Shown here piece after piece: positions 10,206 to 19,441 of a stretch of 64,000 nt of DNA (position 1 is the first letter of the stretch; the number at the start of each line of letters is the position of its first letter). The translations under genes were made by a program, and so were the position numbers. This stretch comes from Escherichia marmotae (GTDB taxonomy: Bacteria > Pseudomonadota > Gammaproteobacteria > Enterobacterales > Enterobacteriaceae). Under the pieces are notes generated by a model. It saw nothing but the letters and a program-made list of their open reading frames with translations, was not told the DNA's origin and searched no databases. The stretch lies in NCBI RefSeq assembly GCF_002900365.1, contig NZ_CP025979.1:2418001-2482000 (forward strand). Reading direction: 5' to 3'.

Positions 10206-11288
10206 TTAACGCACCTTCAGCGTTGCCAGACCAATCAGGACCAGCATCAGCGAAATAATCCAGAAACGCACGATGACACGCGGTTCCGGCCAGCCTTTAA
10301 GTTCATAGTGGTGATGGATCGGCGCCATGCGGAAAATACGTTGCCCGCGCAGTTTAAAGGAGCCGACCTGCAAAATAACCGACAGGGTTTCGACAACAAA
10401 CACGCCCCCCATAATCACCAGCAGGAATTCCTGACGCAGCAGCACAGCGATAATGCCCAACGCGCCACCTAACGCCAGCGAACCAACGTCGCCCATAAAG
10501 ACCTGCGCGGGATAGGTGTTAAACCACAGGAAGCCCAGCCCTGCCCCGACTATCGCGGTGCAGACGATAACCAGCTCCCCGGCGTGTCGCAGATACGGTA
10601 TATGTAAGTAGCTGGCAAAGTTCATGTTGCCGGTAGCCCAGGCCACCAGTGCAAAACCACCTGCGACAAAGACGGTCGGCATAATGGCCAGACCGTCGAG
10701 GCCATCGGTCAGGTTTACCGCGTTACCCGTACCGACAATCACAAAATACGCCAGCAGGATATAAAACAAGCCTAACTGCGGCATCACATCTTTAAAGAAC
10801 GGCACCACCAGTTGCGTTGCTGGCGTGTCTTTTCCTGCAAGATAAAGTGCGAAAGCAACGCCCAACGCAATCACCGACATCCAGAAATACTTCCAGCGCG
10901 CGATCAAACCTTTGGTGTCTTTGCGCACGACTTTGCGATAGTCATCAACAAAACCAATAATGCCGTAACCGACCAGCACCACCAGTACGCACCAGACATA
11001 CGGGTTGGAGGGATAAGCCCACAAGATCACGGAGACGACAATCGCAGTCAGGATCATGATCCCCCCCATGGTCGGCGTGCCGCGCTTACTGAAGTGTGAT
11101 TCAGGGCCATCGTTACGAACAACCTGCCCGAAGGAGAGTTTTTGCAAATGAGCAATCATGCGCGGGCCCATCCACAATGAGATGAACAGCGCAGTCAGCA
11201 GGCTGACGATGGCGCGAAACGTCAGATAGGAAAAGACGTTAAAGCCGGAATAATATTTGACCAAATGTTCGGCCAGCCAAACTAACAT
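10206..11288 (-). CDS. mraY: Phospho-MurNAc-pentapeptide transferase (lipid I synthase)
   Basis: Integral membrane enzyme that moves phospho-MurNAc-pentapeptide to undecaprenyl phosphate. The 360 residues contain about ten membrane segments. Family motifs are IGFVDDYRKVV (the DD pair), VNLTDGLDGLAI, FMGDVGSLALGG and the histidine motif APIHHHYELKGW. The start overlaps the murF stop by 7 nt. MraY gives the first membrane-bound precursor, so it sits logically between the soluble Mur ligases and MurG/FtsW. Confidence 0.99.
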   Translation of the reverse strand: MLVWLAEHLVKYYSGFNVFSYLTFRAIVSLLTALFISLWMGPRMIAHLQKLSFGQVVRNDGPESHFSKRGTPTMGGIMILTAIVVSVILWAYPSNPYVWCVLVVLVGYGIIGFVDDYRKVVRKDTKGLIARWKYFWMSVIALGVAFALYLAGKDTPATQLVVPFFKDVMPQLGLFYILLAYFVIVGTGNAVNLTDGLDGLAIMPTVFVAGGFALVAWATGNMNFASYLHIPYLRHAGELVIVCTAIVGAGLGFLWFNTYPAQVFMGDVGSLALGGALGIIAVLLRQEFLLVIMGGVFVVETLSVILQVGSFKLRGQRIFRMAPIHHHYELKGWPEPRVIVRFWIISLMLVLIGLATLKVR

Positions 11289-12640
11289 GTCCCATTCTCC
11301 TGTAAAGCGCGTACTACCTCTTCCATGGCAGCACTACGTGAACCCTTAACTAAAATCGTAATCACCTGTTGCTCTGCAATCAGTGATTTAAGACGCGTAA
11401 TCAACGCGGATTTATCAGCAAAATGTTCGCCAGCACCGCTGGCGGTGCTGATAGCATGGCTTTGCTTGCCCACGCTTAACACGCGGTCAATACCAGCCGC
11501 CTTCGCCGCTTCCCCCACTTGGAGATGACAGGCATCACTTTCAGCACCCAGCTCGGCCATATCACCAACCACCAGCACGCGATAACCCGGCATTTCAGCC
11601 AGTACCTGAACTGCGGCGGTCATTGAGCCAACATTGGCGTTATAGGAGTCGTCGAGCAGCAACTGGTTTTCCGCCAGTTGAATGGGGAAAAGACGACCAG
11701 GAACAGCTTGCAGATTTGCCAGTCCCGTTTTGATGGCATCAAGCGTTGCACCCACGGACATGGAGAGCGCCGCGGCAGCCAACGCATTTGCGATATTGTG
11801 ACGCCCCGGCAGCGGCAGCAGAACATCGACGCTACCTGTTGGGGTTTGCAGCGTAAATTCAGTACCATGTGAAGTCACATGGATATTGGTAGCGGTAAAA
11901 TCGCTGTTGGCGGCATTTGGCGAAAAACGCCACACTTTGCGTGAGCCAATCACACTCTGCCAGTTCAGCCAGTCGTTGTTATCGGCATTCATGATAGCGA
12001 TACCGTTTTCTGGCAGGCCGGTAAAGATTTCGCCTTTCGCTTTCGCGACACCCGCAAGCGAGCCGAAACCTTCCAGATGCGCAGCCGCCAGATTGTTGAC
12101 CAGTGCGGCTTCCGGACGGGTCAGGCTAACAGTCCAGGCAATTTCGCCCTGATGGTTAGCGCCAAGCTCAATGACCGCGTAATCGTATTCCGGCGTTAAA
12201 CGCAGCAGCGTCATTGGCACGCCGATGTCGTTGTTGAGATTGCCAGCCGTATAAAGCGTGTTGCCACACTGACTTAAAATCGCCGCGGTCATCTCTTTCA
12301 CGGAGGTTTTACCGGAGGAACCGGTCAGGGCAACCACACGAGCAGGAACTTGCTGACGAACCCATGCTGCCAGTTCACCAAATGCCAGACGCGTATCGTT
12401 AACGATTAACTGTGGCAGGTCGATATCCAGCGGACGGCTAACCAGCAGCGCGCCCGCCCCTCCAGCTTTCGCCTGGTCGGCAAAATCATGGGCATCGAAA
12501 CGTTCGCCTTTCAGGGCGACGAACAGACAGCCAGGCGTCAATTTACGGGTATCGGTGGTTACGGCGTCAAGGGTGATATCAGCCCCTTTCAGTTCGCCGT
12601 TGAGAATATTCGCCAGTTGGCTAAGGGTTACACTAATCAT
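11282..12640 (-). CDS. murF: UDP-MurNAc-tripeptide--D-Ala-D-Ala ligase
   Basis: Last cytoplasmic ligase; adds the D-Ala-D-Ala made by Ddl. It has 452 residues. The P-loop GSSGKTSVKEMTA is near 107-119 and the ELGANHQGEIAWTV motif near 158-171. LLDDSYNANVGSMTAAV is near 328-344, and VLVKGSRSAAMEEVV lies close to the C terminus. The ATG overlaps the murE stop by 4 nt (ATGA). Confidence 0.99.
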   Translation of the reverse strand: MISVTLSQLANILNGELKGADITLDAVTTDTRKLTPGCLFVALKGERFDAHDFADQAKAGGAGALLVSRPLDIDLPQLIVNDTRLAFGELAAWVRQQVPARVVALTGSSGKTSVKEMTAAILSQCGNTLYTAGNLNNDIGVPMTLLRLTPEYDYAVIELGANHQGEIAWTVSLTRPEAALVNNLAAAHLEGFGSLAGVAKAKGEIFTGLPENGIAIMNADNNDWLNWQSVIGSRKVWRFSPNAANSDFTATNIHVTSHGTEFTLQTPTGSVDVLLPLPGRHNIANALAAAALSMSVGATLDAIKTGLANLQAVPGRLFPIQLAENQLLLDDSYNANVGSMTAAVQVLAEMPGYRVLVVGDMAELGAESDACHLQVGEAAKAAGIDRVLSVGKQSHAISTASGAGEHFADKSALITRLKSLIAEQQVITILVKGSRSAAMEEVVRALQENGTC

Positions 12641-14124
12641 GCGATTACCCCCAGCAAACGCGCCACCGTGACGCGATCGGAGTAGTCCAGACGCTGATTA
12701 CCGACAATCTGGTAATCTTCATGGCCTTTACCCGCGACCAACACGACATCATTTTCTTTCGCCTGCATAACGGCGCACGTTACCGCTTCTGCGCGCCCTT
12801 CCATCACTTTGGCATGTCCGGCGTCTAACATCCCCGCCAGAATATCGTTGATGATGGCACGCGGCTCTTCAGTACGCGGGTTGTCATCCGTTACCACCGC
12901 CACGTCGGCAAACTCTTCAGCAATCGCCCCCATCAGTGGGCGCTTGCCTTTATCGCGATCGCCGCCACAGCCGAAGACGCACCACAGCTTACCCGCACAG
13001 TGCAGGCGCGCAGCCTGCAAGGCTTTTTCCAGCGCATCCGGAGTGTGAGCATAATCCACAACAACCGTCGGTTTGCCTGGCGCAGTGAACACTTCCATAC
13101 GTCCGCAAACCGGTTGCAGACGCGCGGCGGTTTTCAGCAGGTCAGCTAATGGGTAACCGAGCGCCAGCAGCGTCGCCAGCGCCAGCAGCAGGTTACTAAC
13201 GTTGAATGCGCCCATCAGGCGGCTTTCTATTTCCCCATCGCCCCAGCTTGAGGTGAAGCGAATGGTCGCACCGCTGTCGTGATAGTTCACGCCAGTCGCT
13301 TTCAACCAGCGGCCATGACAGTTCGGATTGATATTTTCTTCCATCGACACGGCAACCGCGTCCGGCAATTTTGCCAGCCAGCGGCGGCCTACTTCGTCAT
13401 CAGCGTTGACAATCGCCTGACCGCAATGATGTTCGGAGTAAAGCAACCATTTCGCCGCTTCGTAGTGTTCCATATCACCATGATAATCAAGGTGATCGCG
13501 ACTTAAGTTAGTAAAGACCGACGCCGCAAATTTCAATGCCGCCACACGGTGCTGTACCAGCCCGTGTGAGGAAACTTCCATTGCGCAAAAAGTCGCGCCC
13601 TGATCCACCAGCCCCGCCAGCTCATGCTGAACGTCGACTGCCGAACCGGTGGTATTTTCCGTCGGGATCACTTTACCCAGCAGGCCATTACCAACAGTGC
13701 CCATTACCGCGCTGGTTTCACCAAGCAGTTGGCTCCATTGCGCCAGAAGCTGAGTCGTTGTGGTTTTGCCGTTGGTGCCCGTTACGCCCACGAGACGTAG
13801 ATTGTCAGAGGGTTCATGGTAAAAGCGACCCGCCAGTGCTGATAAACGCTCGTTGAGCTGACTGAGATAGATGACTGGTACACCGTGCATTTCACGGATT
13901 TCACCGTCGGTCGCCTCATCTTTCGCCTCTGCAATAATGGCAGCCACACCTTGCGCTATCGCCTGCGGGATATATCGACGCCCGTCCGCCTGATGACCTA
14001 CTACAGCTACAAAGAGATCGCCCGACGCAGCCACACGGCTGTCAAGTGTCATCTCTCGCAGTGCTCGCGAAGGTGCGTCTGGCACCCACGGAGCAAGAAG
14101 GTCGCGCAAATTACGATCTGCCAC
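12637..14124 (-). CDS. murE: UDP-MurNAc-tripeptide synthetase (meso-DAP adding)
   Basis: Adds meso-diaminopimelate to UDP-MurNAc-L-Ala-D-Glu. It has 495 residues. The P-loop is GVTGTNGKTTTTQLLAQW near 113-130, and TNLSRDHLDYHGDM is the Mur signature. TDDNPRTEEP near 412-421 contains the DNPR motif that selects meso-DAP rather than lysine, as expected for a Gram-negative. Its start lies within the 3' end of ftsI (14-nt overlap) and its stop overlaps the murF start. Confidence 0.99.
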   Translation of the reverse strand: MADRNLRDLLAPWVPDAPSRALREMTLDSRVAASGDLFVAVVGHQADGRRYIPQAIAQGVAAIIAEAKDEATDGEIREMHGVPVIYLSQLNERLSALAGRFYHEPSDNLRLVGVTGTNGKTTTTQLLAQWSQLLGETSAVMGTVGNGLLGKVIPTENTTGSAVDVQHELAGLVDQGATFCAMEVSSHGLVQHRVAALKFAASVFTNLSRDHLDYHGDMEHYEAAKWLLYSEHHCGQAIVNADDEVGRRWLAKLPDAVAVSMEENINPNCHGRWLKATGVNYHDSGATIRFTSSWGDGEIESRLMGAFNVSNLLLALATLLALGYPLADLLKTAARLQPVCGRMEVFTAPGKPTVVVDYAHTPDALEKALQAARLHCAGKLWCVFGCGGDRDKGKRPLMGAIAEEFADVAVVTDDNPRTEEPRAIINDILAGMLDAGHAKVMEGRAEAVTCAVMQAKENDVVLVAGKGHEDYQIVGNQRLDYSDRVTVARLLGVIA

Positions 14125-15877
14125 CTGTCCCCTCGCCTTGATTAATCACAAATTCATTTTTATCACCCGTTGTCAGCGCATCCGGCTCGATGTTCATGGT
14201 GCGCAATACGCCGCCCATGATGGCACCAAAGACCGGCGCGGAAACGGCACCGCCGTAGTATTTACCCGCCTGCGGATCGTTGATAACAACAACCAGCGCG
14301 AAGCGCGGCTGACTCGCAGGCGCAACGCCTGCGGTATAAGCAATATATTTATTGATGTAGCGACCATCCGGCCCGACCTTTTTCGCAGTACCGGTTTTAA
14401 TAGCAATGCGATAGCCTTTAATCGCCGCCTTCACACCGCCACCGCCTGGTAGCGCCACGCTTTCCATCATATGTACCACGGTGCGGACAATGGATTCCGG
14501 GAAGACGCGCTCACCGGGAACCGGGGGGTCAACCTTGGTAATCGACAGCGGGCGATAAATGCCGTAGCTGCCGATGGTTGCGTAGACTCGCGCTAACTGT
14601 AACGGTGTTACCATTAGCCCGTAGCCGAAAGAGAAGGTGGCCCTCTCTATGTCAGACCACCGTTGTTTTTGAGGATATAAGCCACTGCGTTCTCCGACCA
14701 ACCCCAAATTGGTCGCTTTTCCCAGTCCAAAACGTGAGTAAGTATCTACTAACGCTGAGGACGGCATCGCTAACGCCAGCTTGGAAACACCGACGTTACT
14801 CGACTTCTGTAAAACCCCGGTCAGGGTCAATTCGCTGTAGCGCGCCACGTCTTTGATTTCGTGGCCGTTAATTCGATAAGGAACGGTATTCAATACTGAG
14901 TTTTCCCGCACCACACCACGTTGCAACGCGGTCATCACCACCATCGGTTTAACCGTTGAGCCAGGTTCAAACACGTCGGTGATGGTACGGTTACGCATCG
15001 CCTCTTTCGGCGTGCCACTCAGATTGTTTGGGTTGTAAGACGGGCTGTTAGCCATCGCCAGCACTTCGCCGGTATTGACATCCACCAGCACGGCACTACC
15101 GGATTCTGCCTTGTTAAAGGCCACCGCGTTGTTCAGTTCGCGATAAACCAGCGCCTGCAGGCGTTCATCAATACTCAACGCAAGGTTGTGCGCCGCCTGG
15201 CTGTCGGTGGAAGAAATATCTTCAATTACGCGGCCGTAGCGGTCTTTACGCACAATACGCTCGCCCGGTTGCCCAGTGAGCCATTTATCAAAACTCTTCT
15301 CAACACCTTCAATCCCCTGGCTATCGACGTTGGTAAAGCCAATGAGGTGAGCGGTCACTTCGCCGGACGGATAGTAACGGCGGGATTCCTCACGCAGATG
15401 AATCCCCGGTAGTTTTAGTTTTTTGATGTAGTCAGCCATGTCAGGGTTAACCTGACGCGCCAGATAGATAAAACGTCCTTTCGGATTGGCGTTAATGCGG
15501 GCTGAGAGCTGATCCAGCGGAATGTTAAGTGCGTTAGCGAGCGCCTTCCAGCGGTCACCGACGCTGATGCCGCCAGCGTCATGCACTTCTTTCGGGTCAG
15601 CCCAAATCGCTTTTACCGGTACGCTCACCGCTAACGGACGACCAGAGCGGTCGGTAATCATGCCGCGGGAGGTGGAGACTTGCTGAACGCGAAGAGAGCG
15701 CATATCGCCCTCTTTCACCAACATGTCCGGGGAGATAACCTGTAACCACGCTACGCGTCCCAGCAGAAAAGCCAGTGCCAGCAAAATACAGCCGCATAAC
15801 AACGCAAAACGCCAACTGATAAAGTTGGCATGTTCGTCCTGACGTTTTGGTTTCTGCGTTTTCGCCGCTGCTTTCAT
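14111..15877 (-). CDS. ftsI: Septal transpeptidase FtsI (penicillin-binding protein 3)
   Basis: Class B PBP that cross-links septal peptidoglycan with FtsW; the target of cephalexin and aztreonam. It has 588 residues. A short cytoplasmic tail is followed by a single membrane segment (WRFALLCGCILLALAFLLG, about 23-41). The three penicillin-binding motifs are in order: STVK with catalytic Ser near 307, SSN near 359, and KTGTAKK near 494. No insertion is seen after residue 333 (the YRIN/YRIK-type duplications known in some resistant strains): the local sequence is the ordinary TVPYRINGHEIKD. It lies 15 nt after ftsL. Confidence 0.99.
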   Translation of the reverse strand: MKAAAKTQKPKRQDEHANFISWRFALLCGCILLALAFLLGRVAWLQVISPDMLVKEGDMRSLRVQQVSTSRGMITDRSGRPLAVSVPVKAIWADPKEVHDAGGISVGDRWKALANALNIPLDQLSARINANPKGRFIYLARQVNPDMADYIKKLKLPGIHLREESRRYYPSGEVTAHLIGFTNVDSQGIEGVEKSFDKWLTGQPGERIVRKDRYGRVIEDISSTDSQAAHNLALSIDERLQALVYRELNNAVAFNKAESGSAVLVDVNTGEVLAMANSPSYNPNNLSGTPKEAMRNRTITDVFEPGSTVKPMVVMTALQRGVVRENSVLNTVPYRINGHEIKDVARYSELTLTGVLQKSSNVGVSKLALAMPSSALVDTYSRFGLGKATNLGLVGERSGLYPQKQRWSDIERATFSFGYGLMVTPLQLARVYATIGSYGIYRPLSITKVDPPVPGERVFPESIVRTVVHMMESVALPGGGGVKAAIKGYRIAIKTGTAKKVGPDGRYINKYIAYTAGVAPASQPRFALVVVINDPQAGKYYGGAVSAPVFGAIMGGVLRTMNIEPDALTTGDKNEFVINQGEGTGGRS

Positions 15878-15892
15878 GCGTCGCGTTTATCC

Positions 15893-16258
15893 TTATTTTT
15901 GCACTACAATATTTTCTTGTGATGGATCAACATGCTGCATCTGCAGCTTCTCTGTGGCGATCCTTTCCACCCGGCTATGGTCACCGAGCGCATTCTCTTC
16001 AAGAATCAGGTTGCGCCATTCAATGTCTAAAGCGTCTCGCTCCAGCACCAGTTGTTCGCGCTGAGCGGTCAGCAAACGGGTATGGTGCGCCGTGGTCACC
16101 ACGGTCACCGCCGTCAAGATAATGCAAATGAACAGACAGAGTGGCAGCTTCCCGAACCGCAAAAGATCGTCACCGATAACGCCAGGCAAGGCATGGCGCT
16201 CGTGGCTTCCCATCGATCCTTTAACTTTGCTTAGAGCTTCTGTCACTCTGCTGATCAT
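15893..16258 (-). CDS. ftsL: Cell division protein FtsL
   Basis: Small bitopic protein that forms the FtsQBL complex and activates FtsWI. The 121 residues are a basic cytoplasmic head, a membrane segment at about 38-57 ([20 protein letters not shown]), and then a periplasmic coiled coil in which leucines recur ([20 protein letters not shown]). The ATG overlaps the rsmH stop as ATGA, so translation is coupled. The sequence appears identical to the E. coli protein I know. Confidence 0.98.
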
Positions 16259-17196
16259 GCGTTCGTCCTCTCTGCAATACGCAGAACTGAACTTCGGGCA
16301 CGAGGGTTCTCAGCCACCTCTTCTTCGCCCGGCATCAACTTGCCTAGTGCTCGCAACTGACGGCCACCCAGTTTTTTGAGCTGCTCTTCGGTCATCGGTA
16401 ACCCTGCCGGAACCTGCGGACCGCGACTGTTTTCACGCATAAAGCGTTTCACTATACGATCTTCCAGCGAATGAAAACTGATGATCGAAAGCCGCCCACC
16501 CGGGGCCAGCACGCTGAGCGAGCTTTTTAGCGCCTGCTCTATCTCCTCCAGTTCACTGTTCACCCAAATGCGCACCGCCTGGAAGGTACGGGTCGCGGGA
16601 TGTTTGAATTTGTCCTTCACCGGGGTTGCCGCAGCAACGACTTCCGCCAGTTCTTTGGTACGGGTCATCGGCTGTTCGCGGTTACGCTCAACAATGGCGC
16701 GCGCAATGCGTTTGGCAAAACGCTCTTCGCCATAAGTTTTTAATACCCAGGCAATATCAGCTTCTTCTGCGCTTTGTAGCCACTCGGCGGCAGACTGGCC
16801 GCGTGTCGGATCCATACGCATGTCCAGCGGACCGTCGCGCATAAAGGAAAAACCGCGTTCTGCATCATCGAGTTGCGGTGAAGAGACACCAAGATCGAGA
16901 AGAATTCCGTCAATCTTGCCGATAAGATCACGCTCAGCGACGTATTCGCCCAGCGCGGAGAAAGGTCCATGTATGATGGAGAAGCGCGGATCATCAATAG
17001 TCTTTGCGACGGCGATAGCCTGCGGATCGCGATCGATTGCCAACAAACGCCCCTCTTCGCCAAGTTGCGAAAGGATCAGACGTGAGTGACCACCGCGACC
17101 GAAAGTCCCATCAATGTAAATGCCATCAGGACGGATATTGAGGCCGTTTACGGCTTCGTCCAGCAGCACCGTGGTGTGTTTATAGTTTTCCATCAT
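16255..17196 (-). CDS. rsmH: 16S rRNA (cytosine-1402-N4)-methyltransferase
   Basis: Methylates N4 of C1402 in the decoding centre of 16S rRNA using S-adenosylmethionine. The start is set at the ATG at 17194-17196 ([19 protein letters not shown], 313 residues). A longer frame runs back into mraZ but lacks family support. The SAM-binding segment [16 protein letters not shown] is near 27-42, [15 protein letters not shown] near 105-119, and [17 protein letters not shown] near 245-261. It begins 1 bp after mraZ and its stop overlaps ftsL. Older name mraW. Confidence 0.98.
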
Positions 17197-17197
17197 T

Positions 17198-17656
17198 TTA
17201 TAGAGACAAGTCCTGCAGTCGTTCCGACAAGCTTTCGGTAACAGACTGTTCAGCGTCGATATCTTCCCTGACCTGTTGATGCCAGGTTGTTTCATCCCAC
17301 AGTTCAAACTTGTTGAACTGTCCAACCAACATCACTTCTTTTGTCAGCCCGGCATGTTGCCGCAGTACTGGCGCGATTAATAATCGACCTGCGCCATCCA
17401 TCTGACATTCACTGGCATGGCCTAACAGAAGGCGCTGCACACGGCGCTCAACCGGGTTCATGCTCGACAGACGCGATAATTTTTGCTCGATAATTTCCCA
17501 TTCAGGAAGGGGGTAAAGCAGCAGGCATGGGTGATGAATGTCAATGGTACATACCATTTGACCGGCAGCGTTCCCGAGCAGCTCTTCCCGATAACGGGTG
17601 GGCACCGATAAGCGCCCTTTACTGTCGAGATTGACTAACGTTGCTCCCCGGAACAT
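17198..17656 (-). CDS. mraZ: Transcriptional regulator MraZ
   Basis: AbrB-like DNA-binding protein that represses its own operon and lowers dcw expression. Its 152 residues hold two tandem SpoVT/AbrB-type units: MFRGATLVNLDSKGRLSVPT at the N terminus and a second unit around QMDGAGRLLIAPVLRQHAG. The DXXGR motif (DSKGR, DGAGR) appears once in each. It is the first gene of the dcw operon, immediately after the TGGG repeats it is known to bind, and is followed after 1 bp by rsmH. Confidence 0.98.
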   Translation of the reverse strand: MFRGATLVNLDSKGRLSVPTRYREELLGNAAGQMVCTIDIHHPCLLLYPLPEWEIIEQKLSRLSSMNPVERRVQRLLLGHASECQMDGAGRLLIAPVLRQHAGLTKEVMLVGQFNKFELWDETTWHQQVREDIDAEQSVTESLSERLQDLSL

Positions 17657-17666
17657 GCCAGTCTTC

Positions 17667-17702
17667 CCCCAATTACCACTTTATCCCACAAATTCCCACT
17701 AA
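17667..17702 (-). promoter_or_regulatory. MraZ-binding repeats
   Basis: Reading the minus strand, TGGGAATTTG, TGGGATAAAG and TGGTAATTGG follow one another at a strict 10-bp step, with a further GGGAA after them. TGGGN repeats spaced by 5 bp between mraZ promoter and start codon are the documented MraZ operator in E. coli. The third box is degenerate (TGGTA). They sit between the Pmra -10 element and the mraZ ATG. Confidence 0.85.
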
Positions 17703-17706
17703 AAGG

Positions 17707-17736
17707 AGTTTACGGAGCGGAGGAAAAGCTTGTCAA
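17707..17736 (-). promoter_or_regulatory. dcw operon promoter Pmra
   Basis: On the minus strand TTGACA (17731-17736) and TAAACT (17707-17712) are separated by 18 bp. The -35 element is perfect and the position matches the known Pmra, which drives the genes from mraZ down to ftsW and beyond. Confidence 0.85.
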
Positions 17737-18257
17737 GCCAGGAACATTCTTTACCGAAGCAAAAAACCCAATGTTTACGACTAATATCTGCATTGTTTAA
17801 AAATCGCCCAACGAACGAAGCAAATTAACGTCATGAATAGTTGTAAGAAAAATTCCCACTCATCATTACCGTTTTAAAAACGACTCCATTTTCCTTAATG
17901 AAAATATAAAGTGTCAGTTTGCGACGCGAGCGGCATTTTAGGACATATCGCCCCCGGATAACAGTCCCTGTTGCGCGTGCACCGCGCCTGACGCCAGTGG
18001 CTTTGTGTAAAAGTTTAGAAAAGTGTTTGTTTAATCGGCAATTGACGATTTGCATGTAACAAAATAATGCAATCGCAACCTGGCGTTACGCCTTAATTAT
18101 CATTAGGCACAAAGAATGAAGTTAATTGGGGAGATATTTCGAAGGTCTTATGGATAATTGTCAGGAATAGTCTTATTTACATAAAGGATATTGATGTCCA
18201 ATTACGTACTCAATGCGCCAGCGACAATCCGCTGACGCATCATTTTCTGTTTAACGC
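17737..18257. other. Long non-coding gap between cra and the dcw promoter
   Basis: About 520 bp without a supportable gene. A 74-codon frame on the minus strand (17831-18055) starts without a Shine-Dalgarno sequence and has no family features. K-12 has a gap of similar length here. I see only the hairpin after cra and A+T-rich tracts; no clear RNA gene. Confidence 0.5.
18214..18239 (-). terminator. Hairpin after cra, possible terminator
   Basis: The minus strand can fold TGCGTCAGCG with CGCTGGCGCA (10 pairs, one G-T) around a six-base loop, 19 nt after the cra stop codon. No T-run follows, so termination, if any, would be Rho-dependent or the hairpin may only protect the 3' end. Confidence 0.4.
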
Positions 18258-19262
18258 TTAGCTACGGCTGAGGATGCCACGGCGATAGAGATTTCGTTTG
18301 ATGCGCGTTAAGCCCGGTTTTGGCTTACGCGGCTCATCCAGGCTCGCCAGGACAATCTCCAGCACGCGTTCTGCGACATCACGATGACGCTGAGCCACCG
18401 CCAGCACTGGGCATTGTAAGAAGTCGAGCAATTCGTTATCGCCAAAGGTCGCAATCGCCAGATCGGAAGGAAGTTTGCCATCGCGGCGCAACGTAACATC
18501 CATAACCCCCTGCAACAATGCAAAAGAGGTAGTAAACAGCGCCTGCGGCATCGGATGCGTTTCCAGCCATTTTTCGAATAGCTGGGCAGCGGCTTCCCGC
18601 TCATAGCTGTTGGCATAAAGAAAATGCACTTCGCGCGGATCATCTTTCCAGGCCGTGCGGAAACCCTGTTCACGCAGGAAGCTGACAGAAAGCTCCGGCA
18701 GTGCACCAAGATAAAGCACTGTCTCGGCCGGAAACTTACGTAACTCTTCCGCCAACATTTCAGCATCATCCTGGTCAGCGCCAACGACGCTGGTAAAGTG
18801 TTCACGATCAAGCGCACGATCCAGCGCGACAATCGGGAACGGGTCGTTAGCCCAGCGTTGATAGAAAGGATGCTCTGGCGGCAGCGACGTCGAAACAATG
18901 ATGGCATCGACCTGACGCTGTAAAAGATGCTCAATACAACGCATTTCGTTGTCTGGCTGATCTTCAGAACAGGCAATTAATAGCTGATAACCACGTTGCC
19001 GCGCCTGGCGTTCAAGATAGTTAGCAATACGGGTGTAACTTGTGTTCTCCAGATCGGGGATCACAAGACCAATAGAACGTGTGCGTCCAGCACGAAGCCC
19101 AGCCGCCACGGCATTCGGGTGGTAATTGTGCTCACGCACCACAGCCATGACTTTTTCAACGGTTTTGTCGCTCACACGGTATTGCTTCGCTTTGCCGTTA
19201 ATAACATAGCTTGCAGTGGTCCGCGATACTCCCGCCAGCCGAGCGATTTCATCCAGTTTCAC
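18258..19262 (-). CDS. cra: Catabolite repressor-activator Cra (FruR)
   Basis: LacI-family regulator that senses fructose-1-phosphate (and reportedly fructose-1,6-bisphosphate) and controls the direction of carbon flow: it represses glycolytic and activates gluconeogenic genes. The 334 residues contain an N-terminal helix-turn-helix (LDEIARLAGVSRTTASYVIN, about 3-22), a hinge near 48-60, and a periplasmic-binding-like effector domain (RSIGLVIPDLENTSYTRIAN). It lies downstream of ilvH and the fruL leader. Confidence 0.98.
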   Translation of the reverse strand: MKLDEIARLAGVSRTTASYVINGKAKQYRVSDKTVEKVMAVVREHNYHPNAVAAGLRAGRTRSIGLVIPDLENTSYTRIANYLERQARQRGYQLLIACSEDQPDNEMRCIEHLLQRQVDAIIVSTSLPPEHPFYQRWANDPFPIVALDRALDREHFTSVVGADQDDAEMLAEELRKFPAETVLYLGALPELSVSFLREQGFRTAWKDDPREVHFLYANSYEREAAAQLFEKWLETHPMPQALFTTSFALLQGVMDVTLRRDGKLPSDLAIATFGDNELLDFLQCPVLAVAQRHRDVAERVLEIVLASLDEPRKPKPGLTRIKRNLYRRGILSRS

Positions 19263-19343
19263 AATTGCCCCTTGCGTAAAATGTAAAAACCATAACCATT
19301 GTACTGGTATGGATTAAATTCATTAACATCTAAGCGCAGAAAA

Positions 19344-19439
19344 TTAACTGCGGCAACTGCTTTTATTCCAGGTTCCTACTGAATTCGCAAAAAAAGCCCA
19401 ACGTGACATACTGGGCTGTAAATTGCGTATTGAGATCAT
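19344..19439 (-). CDS. fruL: fruR leader peptide FruL, start altered
   Basis: The minus-strand frame ends in [20 protein letters not shown] plus RS, matching the 28-residue E. coli FruL leader as I remember it ([20 protein letters not shown]...). In K-12 the peptide begins Met-Arg-Asn. Here the codon before Arg-Asn is ATA, and the nearest in-frame ATG is three codons further up, 2 nt after the ilvH stop, giving a 31-residue peptide. An internal ATG (before Ser-Arg-Trp) is another possible start. The frame spans the ilvIH terminator hairpin. Whether it is translated here is uncertain; its role upstream of cra is little understood. Confidence 0.6.
   Translation of the reverse strand: [31 protein letters not shown]
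19389..19417 (-). terminator. Intrinsic terminator of ilvIH
   Basis: On the minus strand AGCCCA pairs with TGGGCT around an 11-base loop, followed directly by seven T residues. It lies 24 nt after the ilvH stop codon and inside the fruL reading frame. Confidence 0.85.
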
Positions 19440-19441
19440 TC

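Noticed and set aside
14111..15877. Possible PBP3 insertion linked to beta-lactam resistance
   Set aside because: The region after residue 330 reads the ordinary TVPYRINGHEIKD with no duplicated block.
15893..16122. Plus-strand ORFs across the ftsL-ftsI junction
   Set aside because: Shadows of ftsL and ftsI; both real genes are complete and in the expected order.
17831..18055. 74-codon minus-strand ORF upstream of mraZ
   Set aside because: No Shine-Dalgarno sequence, no recognisable family, ordinary intergenic composition.
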